Origin: Pseudoalteromonas rubra
Lineage (GTDB): Bacteria > Pseudomonadota > Gammaproteobacteria > Enterobacterales > Alteromonadaceae
Direction: 5' to 3'
DNA length: 64,000 bases
Assembly (NCBI RefSeq): GCF_000967655.1
Contig: NZ_JXYA01000020.1
Coordinates: 53,786-117,785, forward strand
This document shows, piece by piece, positions 48,436-56,988 of this stretch. Numbering within the stretch: the first letter of the stretch is position 1; every line of letters starts with the position of its first letter. The notes under the pieces were generated by a model that made no database searches, had not been told where the DNA came from, and saw only the letters and a program-made list of their open reading frames with translations. Position numbers and translations under genes: made by a program.

Positions 48436-48464
48436 GAGCGCATTCGCCACTCCTGAATGCGCTC
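48436..48464 (-). other. 3'-UTR hairpin of the amine oxidase gene
   Basis: GAGCGCATTC and GAATGCGCTC form a perfect 10-bp stem around a nine-base loop, 12 bases past the stop and just before the terminator. Likely stabilises the transcript. Confidence 0.55.
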
Positions 48465-48475
48465 GGGTGTCGCGG

Positions 48476-50386
48476 TTAAACCCCTTCCACTATCAGGCGC
48501 GTATCTGGCAGACAAGATAGATGCGGGATCGCCATTTGCGGGCACTCCATCCGGGTCAGTGCATTAAGCGCCGCGGCAATGGCTCCTTCCTGCCAGCCGG
48601 GTAAAGAAGACAGCTGATCGCCCACAATAAAGAAATTAGGCTGAGTTTCGCTGCCATCTGTTGCTTTGACTGCGCTTCCCTGTGCCAGCATATTGAAATG
48701 ATGCACCGCCTGATCGCCCACCACGTGCCACTGTGCCCAACCGCCTTTAATGTAGGGCATATTTTGCCAGGCGATCGCCAGACCATGTTCCAGACCGTTG
48801 CCAAACGCCTGACCGAATAACTTAGCCCCTTCCCGCGCTTTGTCCAGACGCGCCTGCACTGGCAGCTTGCCCCATTCATAGGCAATTTCAGAGAAATTAT
48901 AGGCCCCGGTGAGTACACCTTTTTGGTCATGGTAGGCGGTGGAGGGATACCAGATCTGGGTGATGTCGTTGTCCGTCCAGGAAATACCGCCGAAAATGGG
49001 CACCACGCCAATTTCAGAATCAGGCACACTCAGAACATCCACGTCCGCACTATCATCATGGACTTCCTGAACTTGGCTACCCTGCCACAAGTAACGGTCT
49101 GCCTGCCAGCCTACCTTGGTGGTACAGGCCAGGAATTTCGCCTTATAGCCACCATGATCATCGACAAACTGAGACTGATACACGGCCTGTAATGCTGATT
49201 TGAAATCGCTGTTGAGGCCCACCTGGCTGTTCGGGTCCTGCAGCGTCTCTGACAAAATCTCTTTTAAGAAAGGAATGGCCAGATTACAAAAACAATAATC
49301 AGCATACATAACATCCAGGTCCTCGGTGCCCAGTTTCGCAATGGAGATTGCGAACTGCTGGCGCGATGCATCCCAGTCAATGCGTTTTACCGGGCTGTTG
49401 AGTAAGATGGTGCCGCCCAATTCAGCGACATGCTGCGCAAACGCATGTTGTACCTGATCCATCCCACCAACAGGCTGGAACAAAGTCGCCTGCCAGAGGA
49501 AGTCAACGGGCTGATAAAATCGGGTTTTATCCCAAAACTCTGACGCCAGCAGGCTGTCGAAGCTCAGAGGCTCTGCAATTGTCCCTGCATCTACTCCCGG
49601 CAGCTCAGTGTAACCTGCCCGCGAGCGGCCATTCTCCAGTCCATCTTCACCGGCCGTTACAACGTATTTGCCGACATTGGGGCCACTGGGTACCAGCTCA
49701 CCAAAACTGATCATTAACTCTTTAAGTTGTTCGGCACGACTTTGTACATCCCGATCCGTCACACCACATTCCGTGGTTTTGATCAGCTGCTCGGCATTCT
49801 CAAACACCATCTGAGCAAGCCAGCCCCGGGTATTGTGATCTAAACGACGATACACCAGCGGTAACCCAGCAAAACTATCCGACATCTGTACCAGGTTTGA
49901 CTCACTGTTCATCACATACACTTCAACATCCACACTGAACTGCTTCAGGTATGACAGCAGGCGTTTATGACTCGAAGGAATACGGCCCGGACCTGCATTC
50001 AAATACGGCTCTGCATCCCCTTGTGGCCGATCAAAGCGCACCACCTGAGGCTGACCAGGCTTAGAATTAAATAAATCACTGTCGACATCTTCAATTAAGG
50101 TATCACCGGTGCGCAGGCTCAAACAGCGCCCCCCGGTGCGGTTTTGCGCTTCAAGCACCGTGACTTCCATCCCCGACTGCTGCGCTAACAACTCATAAGC
50201 CGCCGTCAGGCCGGACACACCGGCCCCGATGATCACGGCCTTTTTGCCCTGGTATTTATTCTTGGTCAGAGTGACGGGTCCCGGTGTAACCTTGAGTTGC
50301 TGATTGGTTGCGTGATCCAGTGCGGCGTGGGCCCGGGCTTTGGGGTGCTGCTGAAAAAAGCGTGCGCGTGATTGGTGTTCTGCCAT
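48476..50386 (-). CDS. Flavin-dependent amine/L-amino-acid oxidase
   Basis: A 636-residue FAD enzyme. The dinucleotide site is KKAVIIGAGVSGLTAAYELL (about 55-74) with VTVLEAQNRTGGRC, and the C-terminal FAD end is PNFFIVGDQLSSLPGWQEGA (about 590-610), the GW-EGA signature of L-amino-acid and monoamine oxidases. Such enzymes deaminate amino acids or amines and release ammonia and hydrogen peroxide. There is no signal peptide; the N-terminus is basic and hydrophilic, so it is probably cytosolic unless exported otherwise. AGGAG seven bases upstream supports ATG 50386. Substrate is unknown; similar Pseudoalteromonas oxidases are antibacterial. Confidence 0.85.
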   Translation of the reverse strand: MAEHQSRARFFQQHPKARAHAALDHATNQQLKVTPGPVTLTKNKYQGKKAVIIGAGVSGLTAAYELLAQQSGMEVTVLEAQNRTGGRCLSLRTGDTLIEDVDSDLFNSKPGQPQVVRFDRPQGDAEPYLNAGPGRIPSSHKRLLSYLKQFSVDVEVYVMNSESNLVQMSDSFAGLPLVYRRLDHNTRGWLAQMVFENAEQLIKTTECGVTDRDVQSRAEQLKELMISFGELVPSGPNVGKYVVTAGEDGLENGRSRAGYTELPGVDAGTIAEPLSFDSLLASEFWDKTRFYQPVDFLWQATLFQPVGGMDQVQHAFAQHVAELGGTILLNSPVKRIDWDASRQQFAISIAKLGTEDLDVMYADYCFCNLAIPFLKEILSETLQDPNSQVGLNSDFKSALQAVYQSQFVDDHGGYKAKFLACTTKVGWQADRYLWQGSQVQEVHDDSADVDVLSVPDSEIGVVPIFGGISWTDNDITQIWYPSTAYHDQKGVLTGAYNFSEIAYEWGKLPVQARLDKAREGAKLFGQAFGNGLEHGLAIAWQNMPYIKGGWAQWHVVGDQAVHHFNMLAQGSAVKATDGSETQPNFFIVGDQLSSLPGWQEGAIAAALNALTRMECPQMAIPHLSCLPDTRLIVEGV

Positions 50387-50909
50387 GAGTTGCTCCTTAA
50401 AAAACACCGCCTCCATGCCAGCTCAACTGCACACCTGCTGTAAAGCTTGCTGCAACTTTATGGTCAGAGCCGGCCTGGTGGTTTGGAAAATAATTTATCC
50501 CTACTACCTGCAGACTCCAGTAAGGTTGACGACCTGTGTCATAGACTTATTTAAACGAAAAGCCCAACTGCGATACGCGGCTTAGTAACTCTAGTCCAGT
50601 CTGCCCAGCTTTGCCTGCTGCTCAGATAAATATCTATACAGGCGGATTAGTAGGGCATCATGCTGGTGCGTTATGGTAAATTGAGCGGCATTCGCGCAAA
50701 CCTGGCGCCTGGTAAAACGCAGATTTTTGCGATTGTGGTGGTGAGTCTTAGCAGAGAAATCGGGGTTAGCTTGGATAGCAGATAAGGCCGCTTTGCTGTG
50801 AGTGGAGCGGTCCTGCCGTTTGTCGGTGTGGTGCTATGTGCTCTGGTAGCAGCTTTTCAAAGGACCATCAAACCATTGGCTTGAGATATCCAGTGCAGGC
50901 GCGCATCAG
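50387..50909. other. Non-coding stretch between the RHH-like gene and the oxidase
   Basis: About 520 bp with no believable gene. It contains the start region of the oxidase and the end of the stress cluster. I see no repeat, RNA gene or strong promoter. Confidence 0.5.
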
Positions 50910-51236
50910 CTAAGAGCCCTGCGCGTCTGTGTAGCGATTGATCAATAAGCTGGCGACCTGCTGCTTAACCGCGCGCTTGTCGCTGGGGTCTACACCAAAG
51001 CGTTGCGCCAGCAGGGCAATTTCTTCGTCTGTAAGATTGAATGACAAACGTTGTCGGGTTTTTTTCGATTTGACTTCTAAATCGAGGATTTTGCGGATCA
51101 TATCAGAAGGCGTTAACTCTTCGTCTATAGCCTGTTTTTTCAGGCTTTTCTGCACCTCTGTGGTTAAGTCAAACGCCATTTGAGTCGCCCGCAGCGCCCG
51201 CTCCTGACGCTGCCATTTCGCTTGTTTATCTGTCAC
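50910..51236 (-). CDS. Small protein with two ribbon-helix-helix-like repeats (possible regulator)
   Basis: A 108-residue protein. Residues 20-55 read MAFDLTTEVQKSLKKQAID, then LTPSDMIRKILDLEV: a beta strand, helix, turn, helix pattern typical of ribbon-helix-helix DNA-binding proteins. Residues 63-100 repeat it (RLSFNLTDEEIALLAQRF, then DKRAVKQQVASLLINRY). A basic linker joins them. I therefore suggest a DNA-binding regulator, though no database match is known to me. It starts at GTG 51236, overlapping the DUF2491 stop (GTGA). It could control the palindromes at 53080-53130. Confidence 0.6.
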   Translation of the reverse strand: MTDKQAKWQRQERALRATQMAFDLTTEVQKSLKKQAIDEELTPSDMIRKILDLEVKSKKTRQRLSFNLTDEEIALLAQRFGVDPSDKRAVKQQVASLLINRYTDAQGS

Positions 51237-51871
51237 TCGCCGGCTCCGGGAAACAAGTCGACAATATCACTCAGCGGTCGCGTCAGCGTTAAAGACACCT
51301 CCGTTTCTCCGCCGTCCCAGACTTCAATATTAATGCTGTGCTTTTCATCGGGCGAAGCCAGCTCAATCACCTCGCACACGTCCCCGCTTTCATCCTGATA
51401 TCGTGGTAATGTGCGTCCGCGGTAATCCTGCTCATGGTAATAAGCAACATACGGCGCTTCACTTTGCTGGTAGCTCTGCCCCAAAAAGCGTTCGAACTCA
51501 GCAGGCTTTGCCTGTGTTTCAATCCGGGTCAGGGATTCTTCATCGAAGATCCGGGCAAACTCGTCCAGAGTAAAAATGGCGTCCACATCATCGCGCTGAA
51601 TTTTCACTGAGAAGTTGGCAAACTCTTCCCCGTCATCCTGCTCAATCTGTAAAAACACCACCTTGCCCGATTCAGACTCCAGCACAAATTCATATTCAGC
51701 ACTGCGCTGGTATTGATAGGTTTGCACCGCGATCACCTTCATGGTCTGACCTTTTAACCAGTCTGGATAAGCAAACGAATCAATCACACTCAGCATATCA
51801 CCTACGCGTAAATCACGGGCATGATTGAGCTGGCGCTCTGGCGCTTTCTTAGATTTAAAAAAACCAAACAT
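51233..51871 (-). CDS. yjfK: DUF2491 family protein (YjfK-like)
   Basis: A 212-residue acidic cytosolic protein starting MFGFFKSKKAPERQLNHARDLRVGDMLSVIDSFAYPDWLKG, typical of DUF2491. Core segments include YEFVLESESGKVVFLQIEQDDGE and APYVAYYHEQDYRGRTLPRY. It is encoded beside the PspA paralogue and DUF2170 protein as in the enterobacterial yjfIJK cluster, so it probably helps an envelope-associated function. Function is unknown. A terminator-like hairpin separates it from the PspA paralogue, and its stop overlaps the RHH-like gene. Confidence 0.87.
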   Translation of the reverse strand: MFGFFKSKKAPERQLNHARDLRVGDMLSVIDSFAYPDWLKGQTMKVIAVQTYQYQRSAEYEFVLESESGKVVFLQIEQDDGEEFANFSVKIQRDDVDAIFTLDEFARIFDEESLTRIETQAKPAEFERFLGQSYQQSEAPYVAYYHEQDYRGRTLPRYQDESGDVCEVIELASPDEKHSINIEVWDGGETEVSLTLTRPLSDIVDLFPGAGE

Positions 51872-51899
51872 AACTCACCTTTATTCAATTAGAGCAGGC

Positions 51900-51925
51900 A
51901 AAAAAGGAGGCCAGGCCTCCTTTTT
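51900..51925 (-). terminator. Terminator inside the second psp cluster
   Basis: AAAAAGGAGG and CCTCCTTTTT form a 10-bp stem around CCAGG, followed on the minus strand by six T. It lies between the PspA paralogue and DUF2491, so it may reduce downstream expression to a fraction of upstream. Confidence 0.78.
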
Positions 51926-51941
51926 AAAAAAACAAACTCGG

Positions 51942-52631
51942 TTATTTGGCTTGTTTTGCCTTAATGCGATCCAGAATGTCGTTGCTCTTTTGCGTTGTAC
52001 CAATGCCCGCTTCAGCCATTTTTGCTTTCAGATCGGCACCGCTTTCAGCCGCTTCCAGCTCTTTAGCCGCAGCCAGCTGGTCTTGTCTGTCCAGCTGACG
52101 CTGCTTAATGCGCTCCAGTGACTGACGTGCGTTGACCATAGACGATTCGTTGGTATTCAGTGTGCTGTTGACCGCCATTGTGGCCTTTTGCACGCTTTCG
52201 GTGGTTTTCACCATGGTCAGTTGACGCTGGTTTTCTTTAATCGACTTTTCAGCGTCTTTCACTTGCTGCTTAAGCAAAATAACGTGCTTGGTAAAGCCGT
52301 TAAGCACTTGCTGATGCTCTTCTTTCTCAGTTTCGAACTCACCAATTTTTTCCGCAATTTCGACCGCCAGCGCTTCGTTGCCCTGTTGCAATGCCTGACC
52401 TGCATACTCTTCATGCTCGGCAATGCTCTCGTCCAGCGCCGCCAGTTTGCGTTTGGTTTGCATTTCTTTCGCCATCACTTCAGTCAGGCTCTTTTTCGCT
52501 TTCGCCAGGGCATTTTTTGCGTCGGCAATTTCCTGCTCGAAAATACGGATGCCATTGGCATCAACAATCGACTCACCCACTTCACGGGCACCGCCACGCA
52601 CAGCAGTAAATAATTTCTTTAAAATACTCAT
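51942..52631 (-). CDS. yjfJ: PspA/IM30 family protein (YjfJ-like)
   Basis: A 229-residue coiled-coil protein starting MSILKKLFTAVRGGAREVGESIVDANG, which differs from classical PspA but has the PspA/IM30 fold: an amphipathic helix followed by long heptads (AKNALAKAKKSLTEVMAKEMQTKRKLAALDESIAEH in two runs). This type is the YjfJ branch. It should polymerise on membranes. It is a paralogue of PspA at 24.7-25.3 kb but with its own partners, DUF2170 and DUF2491. Confidence 0.9.
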   Translation of the reverse strand: MSILKKLFTAVRGGAREVGESIVDANGIRIFEQEIADAKNALAKAKKSLTEVMAKEMQTKRKLAALDESIAEHEEYAGQALQQGNEALAVEIAEKIGEFETEKEEHQQVLNGFTKHVILLKQQVKDAEKSIKENQRQLTMVKTTESVQKATMAVNSTLNTNESSMVNARQSLERIKQRQLDRQDQLAAAKELEAAESGADLKAKMAEAGIGTTQKSNDILDRIKAKQAK

Positions 52632-52646
52632 CTCACTTCTCCACTA

Positions 52647-53060
52647 TTAGTCTTTCAAGTACACAGTCACAGCGTCCAGCGCTTCGATGGCATTGTCTGC
52701 CAGCGTGACCAGTTCGTGCGTTATCTCATCGATGGAGGAGGAAACAGCCAGCGCGCCAAAGATGGCGTACTGTTCATCAATTTTAGCAAACGCACTCAAC
52801 GGGATCGGCACATTGAGTTTTAACAATGCTTCGTTTAACTCATTCAATAACTCAGGCTTCACTTCATTCTCGTTGAACAGATAACTAATACACACCAGTT
52901 GCTCTTCTGTCTGAGTTACAAAGATCGGTAATTCGTCATTTCCCTCTACAATCACTTGTAATACATCCTGCTCACCCTCATTGGAGATCAGAAAGGATTC
53001 GAAGTTAGCACCTTCTGTTTCAAACGATGCCAATTTGATTGATAACTCATTTAATTCCAT
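52647..53060 (-). CDS. yjfI: DUF2170 family protein (YjfI-like)
   Basis: A 137-residue acidic cytosolic protein (MELNELSIKLASFETEGANF, NEGEQDVLQVIVEGNDELPIFV, LTDNAIEALDAVTVYL-type end) matching DUF2170. It is always found beside YjfJ-type PspA proteins; function is unknown. Fifteen bp separate it from the PspA paralogue. A pair of palindromic operators stands directly upstream, and AGGTAAAG gives the ribosome site. Confidence 0.85.
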   Translation of the reverse strand: MELNELSIKLASFETEGANFESFLISNEGEQDVLQVIVEGNDELPIFVTQTEEQLVCISYLFNENEVKPELLNELNEALLKLNVPIPLSAFAKIDEQYAIFGALAVSSSIDEITHELVTLADNAIEALDAVTVYLKD

Positions 53061-53079
53061 CTTTCTTTACCTTTTGATT

Positions 53080-53130
53080 TTGACATATTATGTCTGAGTT
53101 AAGATTTGCATGTGCGACATAATATGTCAA
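53080..53130 (-). promoter_or_regulatory. Paired palindromic operators before DUF2170
   Basis: TTGACATATTATGTC (53080-53094) and its exact reverse complement GACATAATATGTCAA (53116-53130) are separated by 21 bp. Each arm is itself a palindrome, GACATA-N-TATGTC, so there are two likely operator sites 34 bp apart centre to centre. The arm at 53125-53130 gives TTGACA, a -35 consensus, on the minus strand. This is the layout of a repressor-controlled promoter for the DUF2170 operon. Confidence 0.75.
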
Positions 53131-53140
53131 CACTGTTGCG

Positions 53141-54877
53141 TTAATTTTTATACAGCTCATCTTCGGTTTGCCATGCCTGGCGGTAATAATCGTACAGTAC
53201 ACCTGAGCCTAACCGGTTGACTTCAATCTCTTTATTCTTGTCAAAAAAGCGATTAGGAAAGACAAAAGAAGACAGTAAATAGTTTTTACTGACCCAGTTA
53301 CTCGCCACCGGCAGCCCCTCAACGGATGCAATTCTGGCGCTGGCAGGTTGACCGGTACGCGTCGCTATGGTCCATCCCCATTGACCAAAGGATGGAATAT
53401 TTTGCTGATACTGCTCAACGTGGGCAAAACCCGCCTGCTTGACGGTTTTTGCAATGCTGATAAAGGCCTTTTTGGCATGATAGGGCGAGGTTGACTGGAT
53501 GGCCAATGCCCCATCTGGTGCCAGTAATTGCCTGACATGATTATAAAAGTAATCACTGTACAACTTATTCAGATCCGGATGGTTAGGATCAGGCAGGTCA
53601 ATGATGATGGTATCGAATTGCAGACCACGGTCCAGCATGCGCTCAACTTCTAAAAAGGCATCTGCAACTATCACCTCTGCCCTTGGGTCGTTCAGCGCGT
53701 TGTGATTCAGCTGCACTAGCTTAGTTGTGATCTCCGGGCGCGCCTCAAACCCTTGCCCCTGTAAACCAAACAGCGACAACAACTGGCCGTCCAGGTCAAT
53801 CAACGTAGCGCTTTGCACCGGCCATCTAAGCACGTCGCGCAATGCTAGCCCATCTCCGCCACCAATGATCAGCACCCTCTCGTGCCGGTTTGATGCCAGC
53901 ATAGGCGGATACACTAGCATAGTGTGATAGATTTGCTCATCCGCCGATGAGAACTGTAAGCGGCCATTTAAAAATAAATCGTGTATGGGCGTGGCCTGCG
54001 TGCGACTGAGTCGCTCGGTGATCACCACATGCTGATACTTGGTTGATTCAGAGTAAATGACCTTGTCTTTGTACAGCACGTTGCTGAGATCTTTCATCCA
54101 ACCACTGCCGTGCACCAAGATGATGGCAAATACCCCTAATAGCAAAATGTGGCAGGCCAGCAGGAGTTTGGCAAAACGCACATAGCTAAAATAGCGCCAT
54201 AAGAAGATCAGCCCGGCAACGATATTGAATAAAGCCGTCCAGGCTGCGGCTTGCATAATCGGCAAAGCCAGCATGATCATCACCCAAATAGCGGCCCCGA
54301 CGCCGGCGCCAATGTAGTCAGCCCCATAAATGGTGCCGGCATTATTTTCCAGAAAGCGCCCATACACCTGCTGGCGAATACGGGCAATTAGGGGGATCTC
54401 CATGCCAATCAGGATCCCCAAAATAAGCCCGAATATATAGGGCAAAAACCGGGCAAAATCCTGAAGCTGCTGAAACGGCATGCCGTCGAGCAGGCTGTCT
54501 GGGGGCAGATTATAATGACTGGATAGGGTGTGCGGTAAGGTGTAGGTCAGCGCTATGATACTGGCAATGATCAGGATACTGCTCATGCCCAGCAACGCAA
54601 TCACGCTTTCCAGCCAGGCAAAGGCCGTAAAGGGATCTTTAAACCAGCGCGCCAGAAACGCACCTATCCCCATGGCCACTATCATAGTGCCTATCATGGC
54701 ATAAATGGCGCTTTCCACTGAGCCAAGCACTCGCCCGGCATAGTGAGAAAGTAAATACTCGTAGATCAGGCCACAGCCAGCCAGAATGGCCATCACGCCG
54801 ATCAGTAAAACATCGTGACCCAGCAGCGATAAACTGCCGGTCACTTTTGGCTGATTGGGAGGAACAGATACACTCAA
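53141..54877 (-). CDS. Membrane-embedded polyamine aminopropyltransferase
   Basis: A 578-residue fusion: seven or so membrane helices (residues 20-250), then a spermidine-synthase fold. The catalytic part has LIIGGGDGLALRDVL (SAM/dcSAM binding, about 340), VIVADAFLEVERML and DLPDPNHPDLNKLYS (catalytic Asp, about 440). It would transfer aminopropyl groups to an acceptor near the membrane. It starts at TTG 54877, three bases after DUF350; no better in-frame start was seen. Such membrane-fused enzymes repeatedly occur with PspA and DUF350 in bacteria. Confidence 0.86.
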   Translation of the reverse strand: MSVSVPPNQPKVTGSLSLLGHDVLLIGVMAILAGCGLIYEYLLSHYAGRVLGSVESAIYAMIGTMIVAMGIGAFLARWFKDPFTAFAWLESVIALLGMSSILIIASIIALTYTLPHTLSSHYNLPPDSLLDGMPFQQLQDFARFLPYIFGLILGILIGMEIPLIARIRQQVYGRFLENNAGTIYGADYIGAGVGAAIWVMIMLALPIMQAAAWTALFNIVAGLIFLWRYFSYVRFAKLLLACHILLLGVFAIILVHGSGWMKDLSNVLYKDKVIYSESTKYQHVVITERLSRTQATPIHDLFLNGRLQFSSADEQIYHTMLVYPPMLASNRHERVLIIGGGDGLALRDVLRWPVQSATLIDLDGQLLSLFGLQGQGFEARPEITTKLVQLNHNALNDPRAEVIVADAFLEVERMLDRGLQFDTIIIDLPDPNHPDLNKLYSDYFYNHVRQLLAPDGALAIQSTSPYHAKKAFISIAKTVKQAGFAHVEQYQQNIPSFGQWGWTIATRTGQPASARIASVEGLPVASNWVSKNYLLSSFVFPNRFFDKNKEIEVNRLGSGVLYDYYRQAWQTEDELYKN

Positions 54878-54880
54878 GAA

Positions 54881-55780
54881 TTATGCGCCTAACAGGGTTG
54901 CCATGGTCACGCCCACGGCAAATGACACCGCCGCAGAAATGGTCGCCACACCAATGTTTTTCTGCCGATTGACCTCATCAGAAATATCGGTACCCGCGAG
55001 AATGACTTTGATCATAACCAGGTGCAACAAAGTAAATAACACAATGCTGCCCAGCGCCGCCACACTCCAGTAGATTAAACTGCTGGTCATGTTATCGGCC
55101 ACATAAGGTGCCAGGCCGGAAGCCGCAGTCAGGGCCAGTGCCGCACCAATCAGAAATCCAGCATAACGAATACCCACAGCCACATTGTTATCTAAAATAG
55201 CCTGCTGCAAACAGTCGCCGTTACGATTAGTCCGCTTGAACAACTGCACCCGGTACTGGCTTACCAACAACATACAGATATTGCCGATGACAAAAGCAAT
55301 GGCAACAATCGGCAGGCCATACCAGCCCTCGGTCAGCACCCAGAGTAACGCCGAGCGGATCACAATCGCGACACTGACCACATGGCCAAAGTCAATTAAT
55401 GCGGAGGTAATGTTGCCCTTAATGATTTCACTGTGCAGGTCTACTTTGCGCAGCGCGACTTTGTCCTGAAAGAAATGACCCAGCTTGATCAGCACAATGC
55501 CCACCACACCATAGCCCGCCATTTGCAGTGCTTCCTGAGTCAGCGTGCTGGCAAAAGCGCCACTGGTGATCCCGGTCAGTACAATGGCCAGGCCGGTAAG
55601 GCCGCCAGCAAAGCTCAGGCCAAAGGCAAAATTGTCTCTTTCGGTAATTTCGTCATTGGCGTGCAGGTTAGACACCCACCCTTTGATATATTTTAAACTC
55701 ACAAACAGGGCAATGATGACCGCCATATCGATGAGAAGTGCCTGTAATGTCCAGACGGTTAATCCGTTAAATTGATACAT
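54881..55780 (-). CDS. DUF350 membrane protein, duplicated domain (YjfL-like)
   Basis: A 299-residue protein with about eight hydrophobic helices forming two DUF350 repeats (about 10-140 and 150-295). Repeats share patterns such as FAFGLSFAGGLTGLAIVLTGI and VGIRYAGFLIGAALALTAASG. E. coli YjfL has one DUF350 only, so this is a duplicated form. The function is unknown; proposed membrane partners of PspA-type proteins. It is tightly linked (three bases) to the aminopropyltransferase. Confidence 0.87.
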   Translation of the reverse strand: MYQFNGLTVWTLQALLIDMAVIIALFVSLKYIKGWVSNLHANDEITERDNFAFGLSFAGGLTGLAIVLTGITSGAFASTLTQEALQMAGYGVVGIVLIKLGHFFQDKVALRKVDLHSEIIKGNITSALIDFGHVVSVAIVIRSALLWVLTEGWYGLPIVAIAFVIGNICMLLVSQYRVQLFKRTNRNGDCLQQAILDNNVAVGIRYAGFLIGAALALTAASGLAPYVADNMTSSLIYWSVAALGSIVLFTLLHLVMIKVILAGTDISDEVNRQKNIGVATISAAVSFAVGVTMATLLGA

Positions 55781-55804
55781 GTTTAAACTCCGCTATCTGA
55801 TGCG

Positions 55805-56749
55805 CTACTTGCCCCGGCTCACGCCGCGAGAGGTCCGGTTTGAACTATTGCGAATTGAGCCCGAGCTCGATTTGGCTCTCGAGTAGCTGCTTCGCGATAT
55901 TGACGATGGGGTATGACTGGCCCGGCTTAAGCCTGACGCGCCCGCCTTTCTTTTTGCATACGGGCTGGTAAATTGCCGGCCCTGGCGCTGGTAAGACTGC
56001 CGGGTACGTTGTTCGATGGCATTCTGGCGCTTATAACCCTGATAGCTGGTGTAACGTTTGCGTCCATAATCGCTGTAGTAGCTGTATTTGCGGCGCTTGC
56101 TCCAGCTGCTATATTCGATGTCCCCAACCAGATCGCCGAGCATCCGGTACATGCCATACCACATCCAGAAGCTGGTGCCATTGGAGTTGGTTTGCCATTC
56201 ACCATAGTTGGCATTGCCAACCAGCTGGTTACCAAGTGCAGGTTGACCATTATTGGCCGCCTGCTCAGCCGACTGACTGACCGCCCCAACCCGGGCCAGC
56301 GTGCCGTTAGACATGTCGGCCAACACATTGATGGGATCGGTCAGCGCGTCATTGAATAAACTCACTGAAGCGGCCTCTTTAAGCAACACCGCTTGTTCAA
56401 TGATGTCATCACTACTCATACCTGGCTGAGGCGACTTTAATGCCTGATAGCGACTCAGCAGACTTTGATATAATGGACCGTTGCTGGTTGCATCCTGTGC
56501 TATCAGCTGAGCAATATTACTTAGTTGCGGGTTTTGTTGGCTCAGTACATTGGCGTACTCAGTTAAGAGATTTGCATTGCGCACCTGGTTTTTATCCAGG
56601 GCATCGCCCAATGCGTTAATGGCTCGGGAGGCATCCTGCTGTGTGTGGGTAATGGTCTGCTGTATGCGTTCTTCTTTCGATTCACACCCCAGCATTAACA
56701 CCATGACACAGAGCAGACTTATCAGTTTCCAAACTTTAAAATCGGACAT
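55805..56749 (-). CDS. Lipoprotein with a basic Arg/Ser/Tyr-rich tail
   Basis: A 314-residue protein with a lipobox (VLMLGCESKEE, Cys22). Residues 30-160 are helical and polar, residues 180-210 hold an aromatic stretch (GTSFWMWYGMYRML), and from about 220 to the end it is highly basic and repetitive (KRRKYSYYSDYGRKR, then SRSSYSRAKSSSGSIRNS), probably surface binding. No known family recognised. It replaces the DUF1190 lipoprotein (YjfM) at the equivalent position of the enteric cluster. Confidence 0.7.
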   Translation of the reverse strand: MSDFKVWKLISLLCVMVLMLGCESKEERIQQTITHTQQDASRAINALGDALDKNQVRNANLLTEYANVLSQQNPQLSNIAQLIAQDATSNGPLYQSLLSRYQALKSPQPGMSSDDIIEQAVLLKEAASVSLFNDALTDPINVLADMSNGTLARVGAVSQSAEQAANNGQPALGNQLVGNANYGEWQTNSNGTSFWMWYGMYRMLGDLVGDIEYSSWSKRRKYSYYSDYGRKRYTSYQGYKRQNAIEQRTRQSYQRQGRQFTSPYAKRKAGASGLSRASHTPSSISRSSYSRAKSSSGSIRNSSNRTSRGVSRGK

Positions 56750-56988
56750 TCATTGTCACCTAGTCTACCTTGCTACGAATTGAGTTTTCTATTCTACATA
56801 ATTGCGATGGATAACCAAGCAGCATTCATTGGCACTTGCGGTAATTTTCACAACGCATCACTGATCACGATAATCGCTCACTTAAAATCGTGCCCAAAGC
56901 AGTATGCACCTTATTTAATATCAGCGTGTTATGTGATATCAGCCACGTAACTGTGAAGTACACGCGGCTGACTCGAATTGGCAAGGCG

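Noticed and set aside
50385..50585. 66-residue plus-strand ORF opposite the oxidase start
   Set aside because: Overlaps the leader of the oxidase gene, no ribosome site, composition not protein-like.
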